DNA from: Lepidurus packardi
Lineage: Eukaryota; Arthropoda; Branchiopoda; Notostraca; Triopsidae
Direction of reading: 5' to 3'
DNA length: 64,000 bases
Assembly (NCBI GenBank): GCA_023053545.1
Contig: JAKZAN010000005.1
Span: forward strand, 868,001 to 932,000
Below the pieces are notes generated by a model. That model was not told the origin of the DNA, did no database searches, and saw only the letters and a list, made by a program, of their open reading frames with translations. Below, piece by piece: positions 1 through 10,054 of this stretch; position 1 is the stretch's first letter; every line of letters starts with the position of its first letter. A program made the translations under genes and the position numbers.

Positions 1-490
1 AAGTTGCATATTGTGCTTTTCCATAAAGCCTTGAAGTTGGACACCCGCAGAGTCCGGTTTGTGGGCTTCCCACACCCAGTGATGGGCATTGAAGTCTCCG
101 GTAAAAATAGCGTTTTGAGAGATCTTGCTAATCTTGTTCCAAATTGTAGTGAGAAGTATCTCCGTGTTCTGGTCATGTCTCCTGTAGATCGCTGCAATAA
201 TTATGGGTGTCGAGTTTTGTGGGAGTATTTTAAAGATGGCATATAGCTGATGTATTTCTAAAAGCTCAATGCAAGAGTTTTGCGATATTAGTAGCCTACT
301 GCTATACCCTGATAATCTTCTTTCGTTCTCGCTGAATTGTATCCGGAGAGTTGTTTAACATTGAGGTTTAGTGGTGGTTCTAAGATTGCAAGAGTGTGGA
401 CGTTGTTTTTTTAGCTTCATGGATCAGTTCTTGGAGTTGATTAAAACTTTTCCTAACATTTTGGATTATAAACTTGGCTGGTTTCCTTTC
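1..490 (-). pseudogene. ORF2 apurinic/apyrimidinic-type endonuclease N-terminal fragment, copy A
   Basis: Start of the ORF2 polyprotein of fragment A. The endonuclease would nick the target DNA so that its 3' end can prime reverse transcription. The motifs visible on minus are ILEPP (around 310-330, carrying the catalytic Glu) and GDFNAHHWVW (around 70-100, the Asp-x-Asn pair). They lie in different frames and there is a stop between them, so this is a decayed copy. Reverse transcriptase, if present, would lie outside the window. Copy C (42605-43449) shows the same motifs in the same order. Confidence 0.75.
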
Positions 491-500
491 TAGAGACAAA

Positions 501-960
501 TCACTTCTTCTGTGCGTCTTTCAATTGTTTAATATTAATTTCTTCTTGGCGAACGGGGCAATTTCGATCAAATGCGGCATGATCTCCTTGACAGTTGGAG
601 CACTTGAATTGCTTACTTTGACAATCCTTGGACTTGTGCTGGTTATTTGCACACTTTGCGCAAAACTCTGATTTGCTTGAACATTTCGCTGCAAAGTGTC
701 CGTAGGATTGGCATTGGAAGCACTGAATCACAGGAGGTGGGAGAGAATCTTCAAGTTGGACCGATCTATTAAAAGCATAAAGGAAACCCCTCTTCAGAAG
801 GTTTTTTCCATCGTGTTGCACGTATATAAGATGGATCCGTAGGCTTTTGTACTTGTGGGATTCAGCCATTTTACATTAGAGGACGAGAAGGAGATTCTGG
901 ATTCAGAGTTTTTCTTTGATAAAGTACTGCAAATTTCGTCTTCCTTTTCATCCTTTGGCA
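501..960 (-). pseudogene. ORF1 (gag-like) C-terminal part with CCHC zinc knuckles, fragment A
   Basis: Nucleic-acid binding ORF1 protein of a non-LTR element, which coats the element RNA. The frame 869-501 carries three zinc-knuckle-like motifs in a row: CFQCQSYGHFAAKC, then CAKCANNQHKSKDC, then CSNCQGDHAAFDRNC. It ends at a TGA (501-503 on plus). Upstream, in another frame to about 960, are residues like those of copy C ORF1 (IHQLP, then KWLNPTSTKAY), so one frameshift near 845 splits the protein. The N-terminal half is absent. The endonuclease frame of ORF2 follows immediately to the left. Confidence 0.8.
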
Positions 961-984
961 ACTGGTGGATAACAACGTTTAAGT

Positions 985-1414
985 TAGGTTTAAATTAGGT
1001 GAGTAATTCATTAATTAAGTCAGTAATTCATGAACCAAGACAGTAATTCATGAATTATGTCAGTAATTCATTAATTAAGTCAGTAATTCATGAACCAAGA
1101 CAGCAATTCATGAATTAAGAAAGTAATTCATGACTTAAGTCAGAAATTCTTGAATTAAGTCAGTAATTCATGAATTAATTCCGTAATTCATGAATTAAGT
1201 CAGTAGTTCATTAATTTAGTCAGTAATTCATTATTTAAGTCAGTTATTCAATAATTAAGACAGTAAATCATTGATTAAGTCAGTAATTCATGAATTAAGT
1301 CAGTATTTCATGAATTAAGTCAGTAGTTCATTAATTTACTCAGTAATTCATGAATTATGTCAGTAATTCATGAACTACGTAAGTAATTCATAAATTAATT
1401 CAGTAGTTCATGAG
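985..1414. repeat. 20-bp satellite, small left block
   Basis: About 21 tandem copies of a unit close to GTCAGTAATTCATGAATTAA, with scattered substitutions. The unit is the same as in the 14 kb array at 49447-63466, about 48 kb away. The left border joins truncated non-LTR fragment A. The right border is the oligo-A tail (T-run on plus) of non-LTR copy B. Confidence 0.95.
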
Positions 1415-2254
1415 TTTTTTTTTGTTTAAATTAATATTGGCGTATAGGAATAAGCCTTGCCAAAGTTTATTATTAAAAATGTACATTTAAAACCGGGTAG
1501 GAGAAAGGGGTTTAACAGGACGCTGTCTCATTGGGTGGCCTTCGTAAACTGGCAAGCCCATCACCGTAGAGAGTTAAAGCTCGAAACTTCAAGAGTGGAA
1601 AACACTATGAATTAAAACTTGGGAACGATCTAATATTCGCCTATTTATAACCAGGCTTTTCCTTCGTTGAATATCTTTTTGGCATTGCTTAGAAAGGTTT
1701 CTACATAAGGGAAGGCTCTTGGATAGGTGAGGAACTGGGCTGGAGAGAAAGTGGATTTGATTTTTACATAATGATCTGATTAGTTTAGCGCGTGCTTTGT
1801 TAAGCCATCAACAATGTATGGAAATGTGCGCTAGACTTTGGTTTTTGTGAGTTGAGCAGGGGCAGCAGGAAAACTCCGCTTTTCCAATTTTCTGGAGATG
1901 TTGTAAATTGGGGTAGTGCTGTGTTCTAGCTCTGATGATCTGGGCTACCACAGCGTGAGGCAGTATATTTGTGCATATAGGTTTTTCTGAAAGGGATACA
2001 TTTAGTTGATGAATGTTCAGGGTGAGTAAGGATGATGTCCACTCTTCTTCCCAGAGCGTATGTGTACGTTTGCTTATTGCACTTTTGGGAATATTATCTA
2101 GGAAGATCACCTTAGTTAATGAGTGCATTTGCTCTTCGTACGGTCTGTATCTTTTCATTCTTGCGTTCACACACACTCCGGTGGGTAGTTTTGAGTAGAA
2201 TCTCAAGAGGCATTCTTTTATTTGCAAAGACAAGTGTAATATTCCAGCTCCAGC
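1415..2254 (-). mobile_element. Non-LTR retrotransposon 3' fragment B with oligo-A tail
   Basis: A 5'-truncated non-LTR insertion on minus. The T-run at about 1416-1424 on plus is the oligo-A tail on minus. Then come about 220 bases of 3' UTR and the ORF2 C-terminus. The 5' truncation point at about 2254 joins the 10-bp satellite, so the fragment sits exactly between the two satellite families. I see no clear target-site duplication, because the two flanks are different repeats. 5' truncation is the usual outcome of target-primed reverse transcription. Confidence 0.8.
1645..2233 (-). pseudogene. ORF2 C-terminal region of non-LTR copy B
   Basis: The segment downstream of reverse transcriptase in a non-LTR ORF2. 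The first part (2233-1808) ends in a Cys/His-rich stretch (CCPCSTHKNQSLAHISIHC) typical of the C-terminal zinc-binding motif. An in-frame TGA at 1808-1810 then interrupts it. Beyond the stop the frame continues with residues (WLNKARAKLIRSLCKNQIHF) that align with copy D at 48833. A frameshift near 1755 leads to the natural C-terminus (SNAKKIFNEGKAWL) at about 1645. The remainder of ORF2 is absent. Confidence 0.75.
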
Positions 2255-4630
2255 AAAGGTATAAACCGTTTTAGACCGGTCTAAGCTGGTTTAAAACGGT
2301 TTAACCTGGTCTTAACTAGTTTATAAACCGGTTTAAACTGCGTTAAACTGGTCTTAACTGGTTTAAACTGGTGTTGGCTGGCCTAAACTGGTTTAAAAAC
2401 CGGTTTAAACCGGTTGAAAATGGTTTAAACCGGTTTAATCTAGTATAAACAGGTTTAAACTGTTAAATAAACTGATTTGAACCTGTTTAAACTAGTTAAA
2501 ACTGGTCCAAACCGGTTTAAACCGGTTTAAACTAGCTAAAACTGGTCGAAACCGGTTTACAATGGTCTAAACCGGTTTAAACTGGTCTAAACCGGTTTAA
2601 ACTGGTCTGAACCGGTTAAAACTGGTCTAAACCGGTTTAAACTGGTCTAAACCGGTTTAAACTGGTCTAAACTGGTTTAAACCGGTTTAAACTAGTTTAA
2701 ACTGGTTTAAACCGGTTTGAACTGGTTACAAATGGTTTAAAACGGTTTACACTGGTCTAAACCGGTTTAAACTGGTCTAAACTGGTCTAAACCGGTTTAA
2801 ACTGGTTAAAACTGGTTTAAACCGGTTTAAACTGATCTAAGCCGGTTTAAACTGGTTTAAACTGGTTAAACCGGTCTAAACTGGTGTAAACCGGTTGAAA
2901 ATGGTTTAAACAGGATTAAACTGGTTTAAACTGATTTATAAACTGGTATAACCGGTTTAAACCAGTCTAAACTGGTGCAAACCGGATTAAAATGGTCTAA
3001 ACTGGTTTGAAAACTGGTTTAAACCGGTTTCAAACTGGTATAAACTGGTCTAAAAACCGATCTAAACTGCTTTAAACCGGTTCAAACTGGTTTAAAGCGG
3101 TTAGAACCGGTCTAAACTGGTATAAACCGTTTTAAACCGGTCTAAACTGCTTTCAACAGGTTTAAACTAGTCTAAACTGGTTTAGAAACCGGTTTAAACT
3201 GGTTTAAGCTGGTTTAAACTGGTCTAAACTGGTTTAAACCATTTGAAACCGATGTGAACCAGTTTATACCGGTTTAAACTGGGTTAAACTGGTTTAAACT
3301 GGTTTAAACTGGTTTAAACTGGTTTAAACCGGTCCAAACTGGTTTAAACCGGTTAAAACTGGTTAAAACCTCATTTTAACCGGTTTAAAGTGATCTAAGC
3401 CGGTTTAAACTGTCTAAAGTGTCTAAAGTTTAAACCAGTTTAAGCCGGTTTAGACCAGTTTAAACCGGTTTAGACTAGTTTAAACCGGTTTTAACAGTTT
3501 AAACCAGTTTAAACCGGCTTAGATCAGTTAAACCGGTTTAAACCAGTTTTAACCAGTTTAAACCGGTTTAAACCAGTTTTAACCAGTTTAAACCAGTTTA
3601 AACCAGTTTCAACTGGTTTAAACCGGTTTAAACTGGTTTAAACCGGTTGAAAATGGTTTAAACCGGTTTAATCTAGTATAAACAGGTTTAAACTGGTAAA
3701 TAAACTGATTTGAACCTGTTTAAACCAGTTTAAACTGGTTTAAACAGTTTAAAATGGTTTAAACCAGTTTAAACTGGTTTAACCAGTTTAACCAGTTTAA
3801 ACTGGTTTAAACCGGTCTAAACTGGTTTAAACCGGTTTAAACTGGTTAAAACTGGTTTAAACCGGTTTAAACTGGTTAAAACTGGTTTAAACCGGTTTAA
3901 CTGATCTAAGCCGGTTTAAACTGGTTTAAACTGTTAAAACCGGTTTAAACTAGTCTAAACCGGTTTAAACTGGTCTAAACCGGCTTAAACTGGTTTAAAC
4001 CGGTTTAAACTGGTCTAAGCTGGTTTAAAACGGTTTAACCTGGTCTTAACTGGTATATAAACCGGTTAAAACTGCTTTAAACTGGTCTGAAACTGGTTTA
4101 AACTGGTCTAAACCGGAATAAACTGGTCTAAACTGGTCTAAACTGGTCTAAACCGGTTTTAACCGGGTCTAGACTTTTTTAAACGGCTCTAAACTGGTTT
4201 AAACCTTTTTAAACTGGTTAAAACTGGTTAAACCGGTTTAAACTAGTCTAAACCGGTTTAAACTGGGCAAAACTGGTTTAAAAACCGGTTTCAAGTGGTT
4301 TAAACCGGTCTAAACTGGTCAAAACGGGTTTAAACCTGTCTAGACCGGTTTAAACCGGTTCAAACTGGTCTAAACCGGTTTAAACTGGTTAAAACCGGTG
4401 TTCGCTGGCCTAAACTGTTTTTAAAACCGGTTTAAACTGGTTTAAACCGGTCTAAACTGCTTAAAATTGTTTAAACCGGTCTAAACTGGTGTAAACCGGT
4501 TGAAAATGGTTTAAGCAGGATTTAAAACTGGTTTAAACCGGTTTCAAACTGGTCTAAACTGGTCTAAAAACCAGTTTAAACTGGTTTAAACCGATCTAAA
4601 CTGGTTTAAACCGGTTGAAACCGGTATAAA
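2255..4630. repeat. 10-bp satellite block A (TTTAAACCGG family)
   Basis: About 2.4 kb of tandem 10-bp units close to GGTTTAAACC or GGTTTAAACT; the consensus unit GGTTTAAACC is a perfect palindrome. CCGG or CTGG recurs about every 10 bp, with TTTAAA or TCTAAA between. Higher-order copies exist: the phrase around 2272 (ggtctaagctgg, then ttaacctggtct) returns at about 4012 and again in block B at about 8213. The phrase around 2412 returns near 3648. Between about 3425 and 3620 the orientation flips (CCAG replaces CTGG). Confidence 0.97.
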
Positions 4631-4676
4631 CGGACTCCCCTGCACGCAAGCGGTCAGGATAGACGTGTCTTACATG
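4631..4676. repeat. 46-bp non-satellite tail, copy 1
   Basis: A 46-bp sequence starting cggactcccctgcacgcaag and ending gtgtcttacatg. It closes satellite block A and is repeated at 8904-8949, where it closes block B. Here its last base abuts the first base of the Gypsy-1 5' LTR. Confidence 0.9.
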
Positions 4677-4941
4677 TGTGACGTGAGGAATTCCTTCTTC
4701 TCCATCTTTCGGCCCACCCCGTTTCGGTCGTGACTGTTGTGCACTATTTCTATGGTTTCGTTGGGTTTTGGTGATGTTTTGGTTCTGGTGGTTCATGTTT
4801 TGTATCCGGGGAGAACATGCGAGAACGAGGGAACAGGGGAGTTGTCGATAGAGATCGAGAGAGAATACATCGAGGATTGCTCAGTTGATACGAAGTGCGT
4901 TAGTGCGTTTAAGTTGAAAATTATTTCGGTCATTCGCTACA
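4677..4941 (+). repeat. 5' LTR of Gypsy-1
   Basis: About 265 bp starting TGTGACGTGAGG and ending TTCGCTACA, so the ends are TG...CA. It matches the 257-bp 5' LTR of Gypsy-2 (42348-42604, opposite strand). The same junction with the primer binding site is seen in both copies. Confidence 0.9.
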
Positions 4942-4943
4942 TT

Positions 4944-4962
4944 TGGTGGCAGCGGTGGGATT
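4944..4962 (+). promoter_or_regulatory. Primer binding site of Gypsy-1
   Basis: TGGTGGCAGCGGTGGGATT lies two bases after the LTR end. Its complement ends in ...GCCACCA, as expected of a tRNA 3' end; a leucine-type tRNA is possible but not certain. The same site sits next to the Gypsy-2 LTR. Confidence 0.75.
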
Positions 4963-5237
4963 CTGTGCTGACGATTGGACAGAATCTGCATCTCACACCG
5001 TGTACTTTTGGACTGGTAGGAGAGTAGCTGTAATCTCTTAGGAACGATAGGAGCCCTGGGTGTGGTCGCTGTGAGGTCCTTTGCAAAAGTGTACAAAGCG
5101 GGTCGTGGAGCGCCTTAAATTGCTTTGGTGACAAGGACACAGTTTGATCTCTCCTTGCCTATTGCATCCGCGACGAATTTTTATTATTCCCCTTCTCGAA
5201 AGCTAAAACCTCCAGTTCTAAACATTGTAAACCCCGC

Positions 5238-6317
5238 ATGTACGGAGGGGAGTCAGACATCCGTTCTGGTGACGACGTGCCAGCCCAGCCTCGCCCCAGG
5301 TCAGGAACTCTATTGCGAAGTGGAAAGTTAGTTCCACGCCTGGCCCAGGACGGAAGTCTGTTGAGGGCAACCATGTCTAAAGCGGAAGAGCCGAGTGACA
5401 TGACGCGTGCCCTGGCTGCTACGATGATGCAAATACAACAACAATTGCAGCAACAACAGCAACAATTCATGCTCCAACAGCAGGAGATGTTCCAACGGCT
5501 GACGGGGACCACGGGTACCCCTACCCATGCCGCCATCCCCGAGTACAAAGGAGACGGCGATGTCGCAGTTTGGCTCCGTGACTTCGAGCGGCTGGCCGGC
5601 CTACAAGGTTGGGATGCTGCGACGAAGTTACGGTTCGCTATGTCGAAATTGGGGGGTATCGTGCGCACGTGGCAGGATATCGAGGGCAACAGCCTGCGGG
5701 ACTGGCCCAAGTGGTGTCAACGGTTGGTGGATGTGTTTGGGAGAACCCTGACCCTGGAGGAATGGCTTCGCCAAGTCCAGGAGACGGTCCAGCAGACTGG
5801 CGAATCAGTAATCCAATATGTTTTAGAGAAGGCAGAACTGTGTCAACGCTGCCCCCACGTCATGTCAGAGGGAGACATGATTCCCTACCTCATTCGGGGA
5901 TTAGCTTGCACCCAGTACATTCCGGCCCTAATAGTGAACCCGCCTTCCACCGTCGGGACATTTATTGACACCATCCAAAGACTGACGAGCATGATGGGTT
6001 CATCAGCACCAGGGACGTTGGTTACGGAATCGAGCGCACTAGGTGTGCCGGCCTCTGATCCCGTTAGTGAACTAACGTCTGCCATGAAGCAGTTGACTAT
6101 CCTGCTCAGTGGTAACACCATTCCTAGAAGAGTTGCTGGCCAGGGTATAAACGGCGCGCTGGTAGAAGCGAGATCAGCGGAGCCTCGGAAACCGCCTGAC
6201 CAGATTCAGTGCTACGGGTGTAAGGCTCTGGGCCACTTCCGACGCGATTGCCCTAGCAACCCTCCCAGGAACTCGGGAAACGGGCAAGCCGCTCCGAAGG
6301 GGCAAGGTCGGCTGTAG
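5238..6317 (+). CDS. gag: Gag protein of Gypsy-1
   Basis: Structural Gag (359 aa), which forms the cytoplasmic particle around the element RNA. Residues 65-85 are a Gln-rich stretch likely to form a coiled coil. Residues about 98-250 are the retrotransposon Gag region (PEYKGDGDVAVWLRDFERL). A single CCHC zinc knuckle CYGCKALGHFRRDC lies at 325-338, close to the C-terminus. The first ATG at 5238 was chosen; ATG 5373 (MSKAEEP) is an alternative. The frame is open and nearly identical to Gypsy-2 gag (40972-42051, also 359 aa), so both copies descend from a recent common source. Pol follows in another frame. Confidence 0.9.
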   Translation: MYGGESDIRSGDDVPAQPRPRSGTLLRSGKLVPRLAQDGSLLRATMSKAEEPSDMTRALAATMMQIQQQLQQQQQQFMLQQQEMFQRLTGTTGTPTHAAIPEYKGDGDVAVWLRDFERLAGLQGWDAATKLRFAMSKLGGIVRTWQDIEGNSLRDWPKWCQRLVDVFGRTLTLEEWLRQVQETVQQTGESVIQYVLEKAELCQRCPHVMSEGDMIPYLIRGLACTQYIPALIVNPPSTVGTFIDTIQRLTSMMGSSAPGTLVTESSALGVPASDPVSELTSAMKQLTILLSGNTIPRRVAGQGINGALVEARSAEPRKPPDQIQCYGCKALGHFRRDCPSNPPRNSGNGQAAPKGQGRL

Positions 6318-6340
6318 TCTTCCAAGTCCCTGACGGAAAG

Positions 6341-7430
6341 GTGCAATTACCTACCCTGCAAACCCGGGTCGAGGGGGTGGGCTGGGTGGAGGCGTTGGTG
6401 GATTGTGGCACCCTCGGCAGCCAAATTAGGAAGCGTGATTTGGGTTCCCTACAGCGTTCAGTAGATACAGATGATTGTTCCTTTTTTCAGTGTGCAGATG
6501 GGCACCTCTCGTCTACACTGGTTTCTGTATCTCTGATGGTGGAAGTACTTGGTCGGGTTGTGGAATTACCCCGAGTTTCCATGGTGGAGGAAGCGCCTTC
6601 GCCCTCATCCTTGGTGCAGATTGGTTCCGGGCTACTGCAGCGACCGTACGAGTACGTAACGGATGTTAGGGGGTCGAATTGCCAGAACGAAATAAGCTCC
6701 CGGGTCCTAACGTCACAGCCGCTGTGGAGACTATGGCGGATGGGGACGACTTCCAAGGAATGGAAGTCTGCAGTCACCAGAAACCTCCAGAGTTGCTTTC
6801 TCAGCAAAGCACCAATGTCCCAGCAGGGACGCTACGGTTCGTCGCCGCGAGTTGCGTGGGAATTGGACTCTCCACCCTGCGGTTGGAGACTAAGCTGAAT
6901 GCTAACCCGAGCTGTGAGTGGGCTACTCCCAACTGCTTAGTGACGCCTGAGAACGGTGTGGTTCATGTCCCTGTCCTCAATTTCGGAGACGAACCTATTC
7001 GGTTGGTGAAAGGGGAGGCACTTGCTCAGGGTTATGCTGTAGACGGTTCATCACCTTCTTGCCTTCCACGTCCTACCCATAACGCCATGTGTGTGGCCTC
7101 CACCCCGAAAGGGGTAGACGTTGACGTCCCACCCGGAGTGCGTCTGGGGAATGACAACTCCCGAAGAAGTGGGCGTAGTGACGACGGTACTCGGAGAATA
7201 TACTGCATGTTTTGCGAAGACTAGGTCGGCTTTGGGGTTCTGCGACTTGTTGCCTCACACGATCGACACCGGGAATTCTCTACCGATTTCGGTTCACCCC
7301 AGACGGGTGTCCTTCCGGGAACGAGAGATCATTAGAAAGCAGGTGGGCGAGATGGTAGCGATGGACGTCGGTGATCCCTCCAACAGTCCGTGGGCCTTCC
7401 CGGTGGTATTGGTCCGCAAGAAGGATGGGA
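6341..7430 (+). pseudogene. Broken protease and N-terminal pol region of Gypsy-1
   Basis: Region between Gag and reverse transcriptase. The retroviral-type aspartyl protease is recognised from VEALVDCG (Asp-Cys-Gly where Asp-Thr/Ser-Gly is usual) and from the later ILGADWF motif. In this copy a one-base loss in a short T-run near 6598 shifts the frame, and a TAG at about 6674-6676 stops it; Gypsy-2 reads through at both places. The frame then runs to the start of reverse transcriptase (WAFPVVLVRKKDG) and ends at the deletion near 7430. It is not functional. Confidence 0.8.
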
Positions 7431-7710
7431 GTGGCGGACACATCGGAAGTTCCAACACCGATTCCAGGGCCCCTTCCAGGTGGTCAGGCAACTGACCCCT
7501 GTGACATACAAGGTGAGGGACTTACCTGGTCGACACACTAGGAAAGTGTGGCGTATATTTATTGTTCACGTTAGCCAATCGAAGATTTTCAAGGCGGGAT
7601 TTCTCAGCGGAAGCGATTCGGAAACCGAAAGTGAGAATACTGGTACTTATGGAGATCAAACCAAAGATGATGTCAAGGACCCCCGCAATTCACTAGGGGA
7701 GTTTCACTAG
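7431..7710 (+). pseudogene. Integrase C-terminal remnant of Gypsy-1
   Basis: After the internal deletion the sequence resumes in the C-terminal region of integrase. HRKFQHRFQGPFQVVRQL then PVTYKVRDL matches the GPF/Y module found at the end of many Gypsy integrases, followed by an acidic tail (SGSDSETESENTG). The tail is shared with Gypsy-2 at 38560-38650. The HHCC and DDE parts are missing. Confidence 0.75.
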
Positions 7711-7751
7711 TGGGAGTTTCCTTCACCTGACGCCGCGCCGGGGACGGCGCG

Positions 7752-7770
7752 TTGGAGGGTAGGTGGAGAG
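7752..7770 (+). promoter_or_regulatory. Polypurine tract of Gypsy-1
   Basis: Purine-rich ggagggtaggtggagag directly before TGT, the start of the 3' LTR. The equivalent tract in Gypsy-2 precedes TGTGACGTGAGG at 38501 (minus). It would prime plus-strand DNA synthesis. Confidence 0.6.
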
Positions 7771-7773
7771 TGT

Positions 7774-8903
7774 AATACACTTTAAACCGGTTTTTAAACA
7801 TGTTTAGACCAGTTTAAACCGGTTTAGTCCGGTCTAAACTGTCTTAAACTGGTTTATAACCGGTTTAAACTGGTTTAAACCGGTCAAAACTGGTTTAAAC
7901 CGGTCAAAACTGGTTTTAGTTTGTTTAAACCGATCTAAACTGGTCTGAAACGGTTTAAACCGGTCTAAACCGGCTTAAACTTGTTTAAACTGGTCTACAC
8001 TGGTTTTAAAACCATTTAGACTAGTTTAAACTGGTCAAAGATGGTTTATACCGGTCTAAACTGGTTAAAATCGGTCTAAACTGGTTTAAACTGGTTAAAA
8101 CCGGTTTAAACTGATCTAAACCGGTTTAAACTGGTCTAAACTGGTATAATAACCGGTTTGAACTTGATTACACCTGTATAAACTTGTTTATACCGGTATA
8201 AACCGTTTCAGACCGGTCTAAGCTGGTTTAAAACGGTTTAACCTGGTCTTAACTGGTTTATAAACCGGTTTAAACTGCTTTAAACTGGTCTAAAACTGGT
8301 TTAAACTGGTCTAAACCGGTTTAAACTGGTCTAAACTGGTCTGAACCGGTTTAAACCGGTCTAGACTTTTTTAAACCGGTCTAAACTGGTTTAAACCGGT
8401 TTAAACTGGTTAAAACTGGTTAAACCGGTTTAAACTAGTCTAAACCGGTTTAAACTAGTCTAAACCGGTTTAAACTGGGTAAAACTGGTTTAAAAACTGG
8501 TTTGAAGTGGTTTAAACCGGTCTAAACTGGTCAAAACGGGTTTAAACCGGTTCAAACTGGTCTAAACCGGCTTAAACTGGTTTAAACTGATTTAACCTGG
8601 TTTATACCGGTTTAAACTGGTTAAAAACGGTGTTCGCTGGCCTGGTTTAAAGACCGGTTTAAACTGGTTTAAAGACCGGTTTAAACTGGTTTAAAGACCG
8701 GTTTAAACTGGTTTAAAGACCGGTTTAAACTGGTTTAAACCGGTCTAAACTGCTTAAAATTGTTTAAACCGGTCTAAACTGGTGTAAACCGGTTGAAAAT
8801 GGTTTAAACAGGATTGAAAACTAGTTTAAACCGGTTTCAAACTGGTCTAAAAACCAGTTTAAACCGATCTAAACTGGTTTAAACCGGTTTAAACCGGTAA
8901 AAA
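7774..8903. repeat. 10-bp satellite block B
   Basis: About 1.1 kb of the same 10-bp family as block A. From about 8213 it follows the last 660 bp of block A (from 4012) phrase by phrase with indels, including the rare phrases gtgttcgctggcc and tctagactttttt. So blocks A and B are related by duplication. A local four-fold expansion of a 20-bp unit (containing aaagaccgg) lies at about 8644-8730. Confidence 0.95.
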
Positions 8904-8949
8904 CGGACTCCCCTGCACGCAAGCGGTCAGGATAGACGTGTCTTACATG
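8904..8949. repeat. 46-bp non-satellite tail, copy 2
   Basis: Second copy of the 46-bp sequence at 4631-4676, ending gtgtcttacatg. Here the next base (8950) begins non-LTR-1, whereas after copy 1 the next base begins the Gypsy-1 LTR. Confidence 0.9.
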
Positions 8950-9461
8950 CAGTGCGAGTTATCAAAGAAAAAAGTCATTAAAATTAGTAGCAGATACATA
9001 GTTTTTGTTCGTGGTGATATAGAAGTTGTGTATTAGTTGGTTAATTGTTACAATTGTTGTTTCGTTAGCCGTTTATTAGAGAGAGAGGGTGTTATTGAAA
9101 TGTATTGAGACAGTTGTGACCAGGCAGCTGCAAACAGCTGGTGGGTTATTTTTTCGGTTATAGTGTTTTTTGGAAGTGTATATTTGTGGTGGGGGTTTTT
9201 TGTTGGTGTGTGCTTTATGTTTAACAAAGTTTTTCTGATTGTATAATTGTAAAAAGGGAAGGAAATTTGTTTTTGAGTGCTAGCGTGTTGACGTGGCAAG
9301 GTGTGGCACGAGCACGCTATCATCCGGACTGTGTGGAAGACGGGCGTGGCTTGACATCACGACACGTGACGCGACGCGCTTGGGCATTGGTTACGGGTTT
9401 GTTCTGTTCGTTTCGGGTACAGTGATAGTTTTTGTTCTGGTTTTCGTCTTAGGTGTAGCAA
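8950..9461 (+). other. 5' UTR of non-LTR-1
   Basis: 512 bases between the satellite tail and the ORF1 ATG. There is no convincing coding frame on plus. In non-LTR elements this region normally holds the internal promoter; I cannot point to a specific motif. Confidence 0.6.
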
Positions 9462-9804
9462 ATGGAAATGGAGGATTCCAGCGAGGATGATTTAATCGTC
9501 GTCAGGAAAAGATGTAAGGAGATAGTAGCAGTTGAACAAGAAGAAGGCCAGTCCAGTGAAGATCCAGGTTGGAAGACTGTGAGGCCAAAGAAAAAGATAA
9601 AGGGAGGGGCAGGAAAGGTGGCAAAAATTGTGGAGAAAGGTACAGAGGAAAATACGGAAGGAGAATGCGTAGTAGTTGAGGAACGAGAGGCGTCAGTGAT
9701 TAGCCAAGCGGATAAGAACAATGAATATGTAGAAGGAACAAAGGACAAAAGACCAGTCGTGGGGAAGTTGATAGAGGAGGGAAAAAACTTTAAGGGGGTC
9801 AGCC
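9462..9804 (+). pseudogene. ORF1 N-terminal exon-like part of non-LTR-1, interrupted by Gypsy-3
   Basis: First 114 codons of the ORF1 RNA-binding protein, rich in acidic and basic residues (MEMEDSSEDD; KTVRPKKKIKGG). The frame runs to 9804, where Gypsy-3 is inserted. After the duplicated CAGCC (9800-9804 and 19269-19273) the same frame resumes at 19274, so ORF1 was intact across this point before the insertion. As it stands, the frame ends shortly inside the Gypsy-3 LTR. Confidence 0.85.
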
Positions 9805-9956
9805 TGTTATGTCTGGGCTACAATTGTATTATGAAAGATAACCAGTGAGCTGGTAGGTCTAACACCGACTGGTGTTCTACATCTCTGGGGTCTGGTATAT
9901 AGGCTGCGAAGCCAGTTACGAATGGGGCGAGGGTGTTAGTCTGGTCATACATAACA
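9805..9956 (-). repeat. 3' LTR of Gypsy-3
   Basis: 152 bp bounded by TGTTATG and CATAACA on both strands, so the LTR has 7-bp inverted ends. On minus there is a TATA-like CTATATACC. It is identical to the other LTR at 19117-19268 by eye. The polypurine tract (aaacggggagaag on minus) abuts it at 9957-9969. Confidence 0.92.
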
Positions 9957-10054
9957 CTTCTCCCCGTTTAATTTCGAAACAAACATTTAACTAAAAGCAT
10001 GCAAAATTCCACTAATGAACATGAAACTACGAAAAGAAGATCAATAACACTAAA

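Larger units (their letters stand above)
1..970 (-). mobile_element. Non-LTR retrotransposon fragment A (ORF1 3' part and endonuclease start)
   Basis: A minus-strand piece of an APE-type non-LTR retrotransposon (Jockey/I-like grouping is my inference). Reading right to left it holds the C-terminal part of ORF1 and then the N-terminal part of the ORF2 endonuclease, and it leaves the window at base 1. Its right end joins the 20-bp satellite at about 970-985, inside ORF1, so the 5' end of the element is missing. The order and motifs match copy C at 42605-44977, so A and C belong to the same group. It is broken by frameshifts and is not functional. Confidence 0.85.
4677..7773 (+). mobile_element. 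Gypsy-1: Ty3/Gypsy LTR retrotransposon, internally deleted
   Basis: Plus-strand Ty3/Gypsy element with a 5' LTR (4677-4941), primer binding site, gag, a broken protease/linker region and then a jump to the C-terminal end of integrase. Reverse transcriptase, RNase H and the integrase core are deleted at about 7430. The 3' end keeps the polypurine tract but only about 3 bases (TGT, 7771-7773) of the 3' LTR before satellite block B. It is closely similar to Gypsy-2 (38428-42604) in the shared parts, and the gag proteins differ at only a few residues. It cannot move on its own. Confidence 0.9.

Noticed and set aside
5159..5710. 183-aa open frame on minus with a Cys-rich stretch (and its twin at 41579-42130 on plus)
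   Set aside because: The Cys run is the antisense reading of the CAA/CAG codons of Gag. The duplication only reflects the two Gypsy copies.
9048..9323. 91-aa minus frame in the non-LTR-1 5' UTR
   Set aside because: Low complexity, no motif, wrong strand for the element.
8950..9462. Host gene promoter or exon upstream of 9462
   Set aside because: The ORF downstream is element ORF1 with zinc knuckles, and the segment starts exactly at the satellite junction. It is best read as the element 5' UTR.
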